From Anaspis maculata (taxonomy: Eukaryota > Arthropoda > Insecta > Coleoptera > Scraptiidae), in contig OX421963.1 in assembly GCA_949128115.1 (NCBI GenBank), positions 1,116,001 to 1,180,000 of the forward strand: DNA of 64,000 nt, in the 5' to 3' direction. The notes below the pieces were generated by a model. The model saw only the letters and a program-made list of their open reading frames with translations, searched no databases and was not told where the DNA came from. Shown here piece by piece: positions 31,200-42,100 of the stretch; within the stretch, counting starts at the first letter, position 1, and the number at the start of each line of letters is the position of its first letter. The position numbers were made by a program, and so were the translations under genes.

Positions 31200-32535
31200 T
31201 TTTTGGATTTTTTGTGTTCAAAGTCAAAGTGTTCTGTATTTAAAGTCAAAATTTCGAGTCAAAAGTCAAAATTTCCGTGTTTGAAGTCGAAATTTTGTGT
31301 TCAAAGCAAATATTTCGATATTAAAATCGGAATTTCCATGTTTGAAGTAAAAACTGTCATGTTGAAGTCAAGGTTTTCCGCGAGGTTTTTTGTATTGAAG
31401 TGAAGTATTCACGATTAGAGTTATGAATATTTTTGCATTTGATGTCGACATAAAGTCTAAGTTTCCATGTTCGAAGTCAAAATTTCTTGTCTAAGCCAAA
31501 TTTTCGAGAGTCAAGCTCTTCGTGTTCCAAGTCAAAATTTTTGTTTGGAGTCGGAAGTTGTGCGTGATCAAAATTGAAATTCCAAGATGTAGAGTACAAG
31601 GTTTTTGGTGTAGAGTCGAAATTCCGTGGTTGAAGTCGGAATGTCAAGATCAAAATCGAAGTCATTCGTCTTTGTAGTCAAAACGTGCTTGAAATAGAAA
31701 TTTCAATATTAAAATTAAAGATTGTTATGTTCAAAGTCACTATGTATTGCGTAATAAAAATTCAAGTTTTTAGCGGTAAAAGTCAAAAATTTTTGTTTTT
31801 GAAGTCGGAGTTTACGTGTTGAAAGTCGTAGTTTTCTGTATTCAATTACGGCGAAATTTCGTGGTCGAAGTCAGAATTTTGAGAATTGGCAGTTGAAGTT
31901 TCTCGTGTTGAAATCAAAATTTTGCGATAGAAGTTGAAGTTTTCTCGGTTTTTAAGTTGAAATGCCAAGATGAAAGTTGAAACTTTTCGTGTTAGATCTT
32001 TCGTATTCGAAGTCGAAGTTTTCATGTTGGAAGTCGAAATTTCGTGTTTGAAGTCAAAAAATTCGGGATTCAATTCAAGTTTTCCGTGTCTAAAATCCAA
32101 GCTTCGCATCAAAAGTCAAAGTTTGTCGGTTTTCAAGTCTAAACTCTAAGATAAAACTCGAAGTTTTTGAAGTCACTACTTCGAGAGTTTTAAATCAAGT
32201 TTTCCGCGTTCAAAGTTGAAATTTCGCAATAGACTTCTAGAAGTTATATTTTCCGCGTTGAGAGACCCAATTTTCATGTCAAAAGTGTTCCGTCTTTTCG
32301 TGTTCAAAGTCAAAATTTTGCAATAAAAGCCAAAATTTGTCAGTTTTGGAATCGAATATTCGAGTTGAAAGTCGAAGTTTTCTTGTTTCAAGTCGGAAGT
32401 TTTACATAATAGAAATCAAAATCTCGCCATAGAAAGTCCAAGGTTTTTGCAAATGGGGTAGAAATTTCTTGCTTGGAGTCAGAATGTCACGATTAAAGTC
32501 GAATTAGTTCCTGTTTGAAGTCGGAGTTTCATGTA
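31200..32535. repeat. Degenerate short array, (GAAGTC)(AAAATTT)(CGTGTT)-type unit of ~20-40 bp
   Basis: Roughly 40 variable copies of GTGTTCAAAGTCAAAATTTC run head to tail. The periodic minus-strand ORFs (31477-31665, 31846-32112) are chance open frames. The array resumes for a few bases after the hAT-like element (TATAAGGTCGAAATTCCACC near 34379), showing that the element inserted into it. Confidence 0.8.
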
Positions 32536-32536
32536 T

Positions 32537-34372
32537 AGAGACCGGATTCTAGGCGAAATGCCTTTTTGTTTCTGTTTTAGGCATGTTCATGAGACCTTGA
32601 AATAAATATTAGTGTTGAAAAAACATCGCTTTTGACACCCCTTTGTTTTTGCCTAAATGCCTAAAACTGACAAAATCGGACTTACTGTTCTAAAAAGACC
32701 TTTTTAACGGCCTAAAATAGGCTTTTTCGATTTTTTGGTGGAAATGATCCACAATGTTGGAAAAAAAATCCATTTTCAAATTTGTTTCATTAAAACTATG
32801 TGAGTAAATTGATTTCAACCCTAATATAATTCATTCACTTCAATTCATTTGAAAATGTATTTGGCCTATATTGCCTAATTTAGGTCGTTACGTAAAGTAC
32901 AGCTTTTATTAACCTAAACAATGTGAACATAACGTCTCAATCTCCACTTTTCAACGGCTTGAGATCTAGTCTTGACGCAGGGACAGGATTCTAGGCAAAA
33001 TGGCTTCCGGTTTTTGTTTTGGTCATTTGCACTCAGCTTTGAAAAATATAGTTATGTTGAAAGAAATAGCCTTCCACATCTCTTTGATTGGAGTCTAATT
33101 TGCCTAAAAATATCAAAACTCGGATTTAGTCGAGGATTTAGTGTCCTAAAAGTGATTTTTTAACTGCCTACAATAGGTTTTTTGTATGTTACGGTTGAAA
33201 TGATTCACATTGCTTTATTTGTTCCGTACTGTATGTCACTTTTATTCATTTCGACACCCATTGGTAATTTATGTAACAAGTAGGCAAAATGAATTCTTAG
33301 CGGATAAATCCGCGTTATCCCTGAAAGCGAATGAGCTGCCAAAGCATTTTGCGTACTTGTCACATACATAATTTTTTAGCATGAGCTTTCCAAACACCAA
33401 TTTCTATATCGGCCATAGTGAAGTTGCCTATTCCGTAACAATGTAACTACAACTATACTGGGTGCTTTCCATTTAAAACATTTGTGTCGGTTTGTGTCAG
33501 CTTGTGTTAGCTTGTGTCGATGAAACAAAGGAACACAGATCAAATGGAACGCATTTGTGTCGGTTTGTGTCAACACAAGTCGACTTGTGTCGCTAAATGG
33601 AAAACGCCCATTCTATACACTTATAGAAAGGACCACCAGATTCCTCCGCTTGAAAAGTAGACCCGAGCGTTACCCGCGAAATTTGGTATTCCAGTTAGAA
33701 AGAGGTGCTTATTTCCGGTAATCACAGCTAAATGCTATGGTAATTTTAAATGACACCAGTTTAATGCCAATTTTGATGAATAAGAAATTTTTTTTTTTGA
33801 ATGAGGCTCATTTTATTGAACTCAACACTCACAACAGCCGAGCCGACTAAAAATAACAAACATCATAGAGAAATGGAGGTTAGAAATCGTACGTAGGTGT
33901 CAAACTCGCTGAATGTAATGCCATTGGCTTGGCGTAGGAATAATTTGCCCGGGTAAGACTACCAATCGAACAAAACTAATATTAGTTGCAGACGCGCCCA
34001 TGTTGTTACAGTCTTTGGTGCTTTTATTTACTATAGGTTACATCACTGGAAATCAAAAAAGTCCGTTCTATCGGTGTACAGACTATACAACAACCAAACT
34101 GCTAAATCAACAATGCAACACCTTGAGAGAATCTTTCAGATACAGTTCGCAAAAATTCGTGTTTTGTGGACTCAAAATAGTCGGCAAAATGACTATTCCA
34201 GGGAGACAATACTAAAAAATCAATAATTTGTTTTATTACATACGAAAAATGTTTTCGGCCTATTTTGCCTATGTTAGTCGTTACGGCCTAAAGCGTCCTA
34301 AAATAGAGTTTTTATTTGCCTAAACATGTGTCCTAATTTCCACTTTTTAACGGCCTAAAATCCGGTCTCTAT
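32537..34372. mobile_element. hAT-like element with GAGACCGGATT termini inserted in the AAGTC array
   Basis: The left end GAGACCGGATTCTAGGC and right end GCCTAAAATCCGGTCTC are inverted. Flanking bases are CATGTATA before the left end and, after TATAT-type bases, CATGTATA again near 34374-34381. This is an ~8-bp duplication whose exact register is uncertain. Internal GCCTAAAA/CCTAAAATAGG motifs recur near both ends (32700, 32880, 33160, 34290). No transposase is identified; a 71-codon ORF at 34000-34215 begins with a hydrophobic stretch but has no known domain. Confidence 0.65.
33459..33607. mobile_element. Small element with TGGGTGCTTTCCATTTA inverted ends and TGTGTCGG repeats
   Basis: TGGGTGCTTTCCATTTA at the left is inverted as TAAATGGAAAACGCCCA at the right. 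CTATAC flanks both sides, possibly a short target duplication. Inside, GTGTCGGTTTGTGTCA occurs twice with GCTTGTGT variants. Confidence 0.6.
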
Positions 34373-34384
34373 ATCATGTATAAG

Positions 34385-34750
34385 GTCGAAATTCCACCAT
34401 TTGAATTAGTGTTGCCAACGAAACCGGTTTTGGAAGCCGGCTCCGAAGACCGCGGTTCTGATGATAGCTGAAACCCGGCTTTCAGATCTGGCTTTCGAGA
34501 CCGGTTTTTCGAGCCGGCTTCCGGAGTCGGTATTCGGAGCCGGCTTCCAAAATATTGGTTTTCGGAGCAGTTGGATCCAAGTATCGGTTTTCGAAGCCGG
34601 CATTCAATAACGGTTTTCAAAGCCGGTGTCCAATGCCAATTTTCGGAGCCGGCTTTGAATACCGGCTTTTGGATTAGGCTTTCAATACCGGTTTTACCGA
34701 AACTGGTATTCGACAAAACCGGTATACCGGTATTCATTTTTGCTGGTTTT
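34385..34750. repeat. Short tandem array, (TTCGGAGCCGGC)-type unit
   Basis: About 25 variants of GAGCCGGCTTTC/GAAACCGGTTTTC in ~12-15-bp steps make this locally GC-richer. Overlapping ORFs on both strands (34369-34737 minus) are repetitive and not credible proteins. Confidence 0.8.
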
Positions 34751-35007
34751 TGCCAGCACTAGTAGAATTGTATTTCTTTAAGGTAAAATCTATCGATTGT
34801 TGCTTTTCCCCCAGCAAATGAATAAATAATAATAAATTCACGTTTATTCGTCTCATATTGAAATACATCCATATCAAGTGGAAGGTAAACAATTTTGGAC
34901 TTGTCACACGCACACAGCACATTCACCCAAAGATACCTATTTTCAACATTTCACCGCTTATTGTTTATTTAGTCTTGTTTATTTCAACAAATCACCTTCG
35001 GAAGTTT

Positions 35008-35016
35008 TATATAAAG
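35008..35016 (+). promoter_or_regulatory. sowah: Candidate TATA box of sowah
   Basis: TATATAAAG lies ~180 bp upstream of the sowah start codon, and an initiator-like TTAGTT follows near 35032. The segment 35030-35560 is clearly richer in G+C and CpG than its surroundings, as expected for a promoter-proximal exon. Transcription start is inferred, not shown. Confidence 0.4.
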
Positions 35017-35186
35017 CCACCCAAACACCTGTTAGTTGGGCCACCGCACGGGTCCCCTTTCAAATCTCCCGCCGTCGCACATCGTCGCGGCCGGCCTTGA
35101 CTGTGCGCCTCGCAGCACCCGCCGAAACCGGTGACTTCTGGGGACTTTGACGGCGCCGCGTTGGCACCACCAGTTGTCACGGCAAC

Positions 35187-35310
35187 ATGGCCGCCAGCGA
35201 ACTGACAATCGATCAAATCCACCAGTTTTTCAAGGACCGCGGAAATGTGGTGCAGAACCGCGAACTGGTGCACCACTTCAAGCGCTACCTGACCGATCCC
35301 GCATCCAAAG
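35187..35310 (+). CDS. sowah: Sosondowah (SOWAH-domain protein), coding exon 1
   Basis: This encodes residues 1-41 of an animal SOWAH/sosondowah protein: MAASELTIDQIHQFFKDRG..., the first half of the N-terminal SOWAH domain (a winged-helix-like fold). The start ATG has a good insect context (GGCAACATGG). The exon ends AAAG|GTAATT, a good donor in phase 1. Joining it to the acceptor at 44836 makes Gly/Asp codon G+AT and continues the domain seamlessly as ...PASKDDARSKFKRYV. Reading on past 35310 would only translate intron. The known family has ankyrin repeats after the linker. Drosophila sosondowah is tied to sleep regulation by name and literature, but its biochemical role is poorly defined; no enzymatic function is implied. 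Confidence 0.9.
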
Positions 35311-36359
35311 GTAATTCCGGAATTTTCCTGCGTGTCCGCGTTCGCCCGCCAGAGCCTTTGTTTACGTTTGCGGTTAGGTCAACTACCTGTTGCCCGTCGC
35401 GATTCCGGCCCGCTTTTCCGGCTTTTCCGGCGTTTTTCGCCCGAAAAACCACTCCGGAAACGCCGTCCGAGCCCCAGAGCTTCGAATGCCGGCCAGAACC
35501 TCGGCGAAATTCGAAGTTTCGGGCTTATTCTGGACGCCCCCCTAATCATTGATGTGATTTCAAGCATGCCATGCATTGCTTTTGTTATTGTTGTTGTTAT
35601 TGAGCTGGCAACGGTGTATGTCAATCACACTCACAATTCAGCTCTTCACTAATTAATGCTTGATTATGATAAATGCCAATTAGGTACATAACACTCTGGT
35701 TTATTTCAGGTACGTTTGAATTTTTCAAAGACTTGGAAGGTTTTCCGAAAAGCTTTTCGATCACTGGAAGCGGTGCGGTGTTGCCAGACGAACGCTTTGA
35801 TTGTTAGTGACAGAAGGTTGCTATGGAAGTGGAAGTGCACTTGCAGCTAGAAGTAATCAAGAAACTCATTACAAATCACTCATAATCGAGTTCGTTATCC
35901 GCTAGAGCATGGCAGGCTGGGTATTCAATCTCTAGTTCAAGAACCGTTCACCGTTTTGTAGATCAAAGTAGGTGATGCCATAGCTTTTGATTGTATTATT
36001 CAAACCGTCACTGTCAGCTAGCTTGCTTGATAGCATAATCAAAGTCCTGGGATTCCTTTTCATGGCATACTTGACATCGATAAAAGCACTCGCTCGATTC
36101 AGCCACGTGATCTCAAAAAAGAAACGTCAGCTTTATTTTTGTAGAAACATAGCTTTAATAGTAGTAGTAGTAGATAAAGCCTAGCTTACTTTTTTCAATA
36201 TTGAATTTGTTCAAGTACTTTTGTTTTTGCTTTATCTACTAGATTGATTAGAAATGTAAAAATCTTAGATTGCCTAGCTTCTTTAGCTAAATTGTAGTCT
36301 AGACGTTTGAATTTATCAACTTATTGTGCCCTTTGTCACCTTCAATAAGTACTTTTGTA

Positions 36360-36375
36360 CAGGGTGATCCGCCGA
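36360..36375 (+). mobile_element. Solo CAGGGTGATCC transposon end
   Basis: TA then CAGGGTGATCCGCCG matches the terminus of the CAGGGTG family, but no inverted partner was found nearby. It is probably a truncated copy. Confidence 0.4.
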
Positions 36376-36442
36376 GATTTTTCTCTTGAAATGATCTCAC
36401 AATGTCAGGATATTTCCAAAAATGCCTCATAATATTCCATAC

Positions 36443-36541
36443 CTCGGTGCTTCGCACCTCGTTTGTAGCCATTTACAATGCTATGTTTAGCAACTTGTCA
36501 ATCGCCTTTTCCTAGCTGTATCCCTCGGTGCTTCGCACCTC
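36443..36541. repeat. Duplicated hairpin CGGTGCTTCGCACC
   Basis: CTCGGTGCTTCGCACCTCG occurs near 36444 and again near 36523, ~80 bp apart. Each is a stem GGTGC/GCACC with a TTC loop. The layout (perfect stem, TTC loop, ~80-bp spacing) resembles the AATCGCCTTCGGCGATT hairpins of 52975-57330. Confidence 0.65.
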
Positions 36542-36739
36542 GGCTTCGCGCCACGGAAAACAACAAAATCTTCCTTTTTGAGCAACTGTGCAGTACCTAT
36601 AACCAATTTCACATTTTTTTTATAAGAAAAAAATATGAAAAAAATGTGATGTGTTGGTATCAATGGCACGATGCTAACTCGATGCCAACGTCAATAAAGT
36701 CGCAAAATAATTGTCAAATAACTGATTATTGCTTTCGAA

Positions 36740-36892
36740 TTTTAATGTCACAATGATTAAAATATGTCAGAATAATTCCACAATAACAAATTGAATGAAA
36801 AATGTCACAATGACTACAAAAATGTCAAAGCTATTCTAGAAAATGTCACAATAATTGGAAAAATGTCACAATGACTACAAAAATGTCAAAAC
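36740..36892. repeat. AAAATGTCA short array, left part
   Basis: Units of ~17-28 bp (AAAATGTCACAATGACTACA, AAAATGTCACAATAATTGG) run tandemly. The array continues at 38392 after the inserted palindrome. Confidence 0.8.
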
Positions 36893-37065
36893 TACAGTGC
36901 TCAACAATTGAAGTGGAACACCTGAAAATTTTGGTCAAATTAAAATGGTCGTATTTTCCTAAGAAAAAACCGAATTGCAATGAGCTTTTTTTCCTGGGCA
37001 GCTAATGTTTTAGACTACAGCATGATGAAATTCTTTCTTGTTACAAGCTTGTCATATTATTTATA

Positions 37066-38219
37066 CAGGGTGAAGTAGTGAGGTACTGCAAAAAATGTGA
37101 TGTTTGCACCTCTCCCGATCCGCGAAAATTTTTTTTTCAATTTTTTCAACTCGTTCTGGAAAAACATTGAGCCCATACCTCGAAACGGTTTTTTGGGTTT
37201 TTGTCTGGCTGTGTTAATTACAGGGTGATCTCAAAAAAGTGAAATTTTAGACTTTCAATGATAACTTCTTTCATTATTATCCGATTTTCAACATCTTTAG
37301 CTCATATTAAAGCTGATACTCCAGGCGAGAACGTTGTGAGGTCGAAACTTATTGAAAACATCATTCAATATAAGGGGACGTATCAGAAGCGACCCGAATG
37401 TTGAACAGCTTCCGAGTATCTGTTTGATGAAAGACAAAAACAAATTGAAACTTGTCCTCAGAGGATCCGCTAATTTTGACCATTTCGATCTGCATCTTGC
37501 TTTAGTTGTCCAAGAAATTTCCGTGGTAGAATCAAAACTTGACTGCGTGTTTCCGCGAAAAAAACGCATCCCTTATTTACCTAAAGGCGGCCGTAACCCA
37601 AGTTACAAAATTCACAACAATTCCAAAAATTCTCCTTGACAATAAAACATGTATACCTGCCAGTTCTGAATCTTGTAACTTGGGTTACGGTCGCCTACCG
37701 GTAAATAAGGGATGCGATTTTTTCGCGGAAACACGCAGTCAAGTTTGGGTTCTACCACGGACATTATCTTGAACAACTAAAGCGAAAAGCAGATCAAAAT
37801 AGTCCAAATTAGCGGGATCCTTTGAAGACACGTTTCAATTTGTTCTTATCTGTTATTTAACGGAAAGTCGGAAGCTGTTTTGCATTCGGGTCACTTTTGA
37901 CACATCCCCTTATATTGAATTGTTGTCTTCAATGAGTCTTGACCTCACACTGTTCTTGTCTGAAGTTTCAGCTTCAATATGAGCCAAAGAAGTTTGAAAT
38001 CGGATAACAATGAAAGAAGTTACCATTGAAAGCCTAAAATATCCCTTTTTTGAGATCACCCTGTAATTAACAGAGATAAACGAAAACCCAAAAAATCGTT
38101 TCGAGGTATGGGTTCAAAGTTTCTCCAGAACAAGTTGGAAAAATTCAAAAAAATGTTTTTGCGGATCGGGAGGGGTGCAAACTTCACATTTTTTTGCAGT
38201 ACCTCACTACTACACCCTG
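37066..38219. mobile_element. Middle element of the nested palindrome (CAGGGTGAAGTAGTGAGG termini)
   Basis: The ends CAGGGTGAAGTAGTGAGGTA and TACCTCACTACTACACCCTG are bounded by TA (37064-37065, 38220-38221) at the exact centre of the outer palindrome. The arms are ~155 bp: TCTCCCGATCCGC at 37113 is mirrored near 38161. Confidence 0.87.
37221..38063. mobile_element. Innermost element of the nested palindrome (CAGGGTGATCTCAAAAAAGT termini)
   Basis: The ends CAGGGTGATCTCAAAAAAGT and TTTTTTGAGATCACCCTG lie between TA at 37219-37220 and 38064-38065, at the exact centre of the middle palindrome. The arms are ~380 bp, including GTAACCCAAGTTACAA at 37591 mirrored by TTGTAACTTGGGTTAC at ~37674, with an unpaired centre of ~65 bp. 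Confidence 0.87.
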
Positions 38220-38391
38220 TATAAATGATATGAAAAGCTTGTAACAAGAAAGAATTATGTCATGCTGTAGTCTAAGACATCAGCTGTCCAGGGAAAAAAC
38301 TTATTGCAATTCGGATTTTTCTTCAGAAAATACGACCATTTTAATTTGACCAAAATTTTCAGGTGTTCCACTTCAATTGTTGAGCACTGTA

Positions 38392-39080
38392 TTCTAGAAA
38401 ATGTCACAATAATTGGAAAAATGTTGAAATGATTCCAAAGAAACTGTCAAAAAGACTCAAAAAATGTCAAAATTATTAAAAAAAAACAAACAATGATTCC
38501 AGAAATGTCGAAGTGGTTCCAAAAAATGTCAAAATCATTGAAAAAATGGAATTATGATTCCAAAAATCTTGAAATAATCCAAGAAATTGTAAAACTTATC
38601 CGAAGAACTGTCTAAATAGTTTTCCAAAATGTCAATTAGTTCAAAAAATTTCAAAATATGTGAAAAAAAGTCAAAATAACTCAAGTCAAAATAAATGCTT
38701 ATCTATCTATCTATCTAAGTCAAAAAACTATTGAAATGATTTTGAACATGTAGAAATTATTCCAAAAATGTCAAAATAATTTTAAAATTAATTCTCTTTG
38801 GATTTGAACTCCTAAATGATCAAAAAATGTCAAAATGATTCCAAAAATGTCTGAATGATCCAAAAAATGTCTCAATTCTAAATTTTTTTTAAAGAATTCT
38901 CAAAAGTGTCAAACTTATTCTAAAGTCTCGAACTTATTCCACAAAATGTCAAATTATTTCTGAAAAATGTTGAAATGATTTTGAAAAGCTAAAAAGTGCC
39001 AAAAAAATCCAAAAAACACAGTTTTAAAAATGCTGAAATAGCTCCAAAAATATCAGAATGATTCCAAACAGTCAAAAAAT
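38392..39080. repeat. AAAATGTCA short array, right part
   Basis: This continues 36740-36892 with variants of CCAAAAATGTCAAAATGATT. A (TATC)n microsatellite lies at 38701-38717. No gene is present. Confidence 0.8.
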
Positions 39081-39164
39081 AGAAAAACGTCCAATTATTA
39101 TATTTCAAAAATTTGGATGTCGATGAGTTACTGTAGTATTGAGTTACTCAAAAACTCTCACAAT

Positions 39165-42100
39165 ACCTGCCTGCATAGCTAAAGTCTAGTTTACACTAGA
39201 AGTTTTTTTTTTTGCAAAACTAAAATTTGGTTCGGTAAGTCTTTTACTGCGTGAATGAACGAAACGGGCTCTAGTTTGACAATGAAAACGCAGCTTTAGT
39301 GCTGTGATTTAGTACTGAATCACCCAAAATTTCTTACAATACCTCTCTGTATAGCTAAAGCCCTGTTTACACTAGATTTTTTTTAACAAAAATTTGTGTT
39401 GAGTAGACTTCACTGCGCAAATGAACGAAACGAGCTCTAGTTTGGCAATGCAAACGCAACTTTAATGCTGTGATGTAGTACTGAGTCACCTGAAACCCTT
39501 ATAGTACCTGCCTGTATGGCCAAAGCCCAGTTTACACTATTACACTAGAATTTTATTTGGTTAGATTAGTTTTTTACTGCGCAAATAATCGAAAACGAGC
39601 ACCAGTTTGATAACGCAGACGCAGCTTTAGTGCTGTGTCGTAATACTTATTCGCCCGAAAATCTTTAAAGTACCTGCCTGCATAGCTGAAGCTCAGTTTA
39701 CACTGCATTTTTTTCAAACTAAAATTCAGTCTCATTAGTCTTCAGTGCGCAAATGAACGAAACGAGCTCCATTTTCGCAATGCAAACGCAGCTTTAGTGT
39801 TATGGTGTAGTACTGATTCATCCGAAAACTCCTACAATACCGGCCTGTATAGCTAAAACCCAGTTCACACTAGAAGTTTTTTTTCGTGTCAAAATTTGAT
39901 TCGATTGTACTTTTACTGCTCAAATGAACGAAACAAGCACTAGTTTGACAATGCAAACTCATCTTTAGCGCTGTGGTGTAGTACTGAGTCACCCGAAGAA
40001 TATTACAAAACGCACAGTAGAGTTTCGTTGAAGGCTACTTCACACTAGACAACTTTTTTTTGCTAGAATTTGTTTCATTCAGGCTTTGTGCTGACAAGTG
40101 AATGAAACAAGCTCCAGTGTGGCAATGCAAACGTAGCTTTAGTGCTTTGTACTAGTTCTGAGACGTCTAAGTACTCGTACACTACTTGCTAGTATTGTAG
40201 AAGCCCACTTCAAACTAGGAAATTTTTGTAACTAGAATTTGTTTGATTCAATCTTTGTGGTGCACAAGTTGAAATATCTAGCTCTAGTTTGGTAGTGCAA
40301 ACGCGACTTTAGTGCTGTGTTGAAGTACTGGCTCACCCGAAAAATCTCGCATCACCTGCTTTACAGTTGAAGCCCAGTTCACACTTGAAATTGCTTTTAC
40401 TAGAAGTTGTTTAATTTAGTCTGCGTGCTGCACAAGTTGTAAAAATGGAATTAGCTCAATTGTGGCAATGTAGACGTAGCTTTAGGCTCTGCATTAGTTC
40501 TGAAACGCTCAAGTACTCTCACACCACCTGCTAGTATGTAGAAGCCCAGTTTACACTAGGAACATTTTGAAGATAGAATTTGATTCAATCTTTGTGCTGC
40601 ACAGGTGAACGAAACAAGCTTCATTTTGACAATGCAAACGCTGCTTTAGTGCTATAGCTCATTTCCGAGTCAAGCATTTCGTTTGTACACGGCCAGCTTG
40701 TATGACTAAAGCCCAGTTTACACAAACTGTAACTGTAACGAGCTCTAGTTTATCTTTGCAAACGCAGCTTTAGTGCTTAGCATAGCTTAGTTGTGTGCCA
40801 CGCGCATATTTGCTGTTGACCTGCTTGTATAGTTAAAGCCTAGTTTACACTATAGAATAACTTTCAAAAAGTATGTTTGAATATTGTATGTGATACGTGA
40901 GTGAATCGAGCTTCAGCTTGGAAATGTCAGTGCAAACGCTGCATTAGTGCTATAGCTTAGTTACAAGCCAAGCAAGTATTCTGTACACGGCCAGCTTGCA
41001 TGACCAAAACCCAGCTTACACTGCAAAATATTTTTCATAAAATTGGCAAGATTGTTCAAATATGCTTCGTGATCAGTGAGTGTAACAATCTCTGGTTCGG
41101 CTCTGCAAACGCAGCTTTACTGCTACGTTTAGCTTGGCTCTGAGCCACGCGATTATTTGTGCGTGACCTGCTTGCATAGCTAAAGCCCAGTTTACACTAG
41201 GAAATAGTTTCAAAAAACTAGAAAGTTTGTTTGAATATGTTATGCGATGCGTCAGTGAATCGAGATTTAGCTTGGCAATGGCAATGCAAACGCTGCTTCA
41301 GTGCTATAGCTTAGTTCCGAGCCAAGCAAGTATTTTGTACACGGCCAGCTTGCATGACCAAAGCCCAGCTTACACTGAAAAATATATTTTACAAAACTGA
41401 CAAGATTGTTTAAATATGCTTTGTGATCAGTAAGTTTGACAATCTCTGGTTCGGCTTTGCAAACGCAGCTTTACTGCTACGTATAGCTTGGCTCTGAGTC
41501 ACGCGATTATTTGTGCGTGACCTGCTTGTATAGCTAAAGCTCAGTTTACACTGAGAAAGATCTTCAAAAAACTAGAGAGTTTGTTTGAACATGCTATGCG
41601 ATGCGTCAGTGAATCGAGCTGTAGCTTGGCAACGGCAATGCAAACGCTGCTTTAATGCTATAGCTCAGTTCCAAGCCAAGCATGTATTTTGTACACGGCC
41701 AGCTTGCATGACCAAAGCCCAGTTTACACTGAAAAATATTTTCCATAAAATTGGCAAGATTGTTTCAATATGCTTTGTGATCAGTAAGTGAACAATTTCT
41801 GGTTCGGCTTCGCAAACGCAGCTTTATTGCTACCTACACTTGGCTCTGAGCCACGCGATTATTTGTGCGTGACCTGCTTGTATAGCTAAAGCCCAGTTTA
41901 CACTAGGAAATATCTTCATAAAACTAGAAAGTTTGTTCGAATGTGCTATGCGATGCGTCAGTGAATTGAGCTTTAGCTTAGCAATGACAATGCAAACGCT
42001 GCTTTAGTGCTATAGCTTAGTTCCGAGCCAAGCAAGTATTTTGTACACGGCCAGCTTGCATGACCAAAGCCCAGCTTACACTGCAAAATATTTTCCATAA

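Larger units (their letters stand above)
36895..38389. mobile_element. Three-level nested palindromic transposon, outer element (CAGTGCTCAACAATTG termini)
   Basis: The ends CAGTGCTCAACAATTGAAGT and ACTTCAATTGTTGAGCACTG are inverted, with TA at 36893-36894 and 38390-38391. The outer arms are 36895-37065 and 38220-38389 and run flush to the middle element. The host array supplies its own empty site: AAAGCTATTCTAGAAAATGT at ~36830 shows the undisturbed sequence, which here reads AAAACTA[element]TATTCTAGAAAATGT. This demonstrates TA duplication, the hallmark of Tc1/mariner-type insertion. No transposase is encoded. Confidence 0.9.

Noticed and set aside
34000..34215. 71-codon ORF with a signal-peptide-like start as a secreted small protein
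   Set aside because: It sits inside a transposon-like element, has no family match that I know, and no supporting promoter or conservation can be seen.
35187..35552. 121-codon ORF as the complete first protein
   Set aside because: It reads through the GTAATT donor at 35311 into the intron. The SOWAH domain continues only when exon 2 at 44836 is joined.
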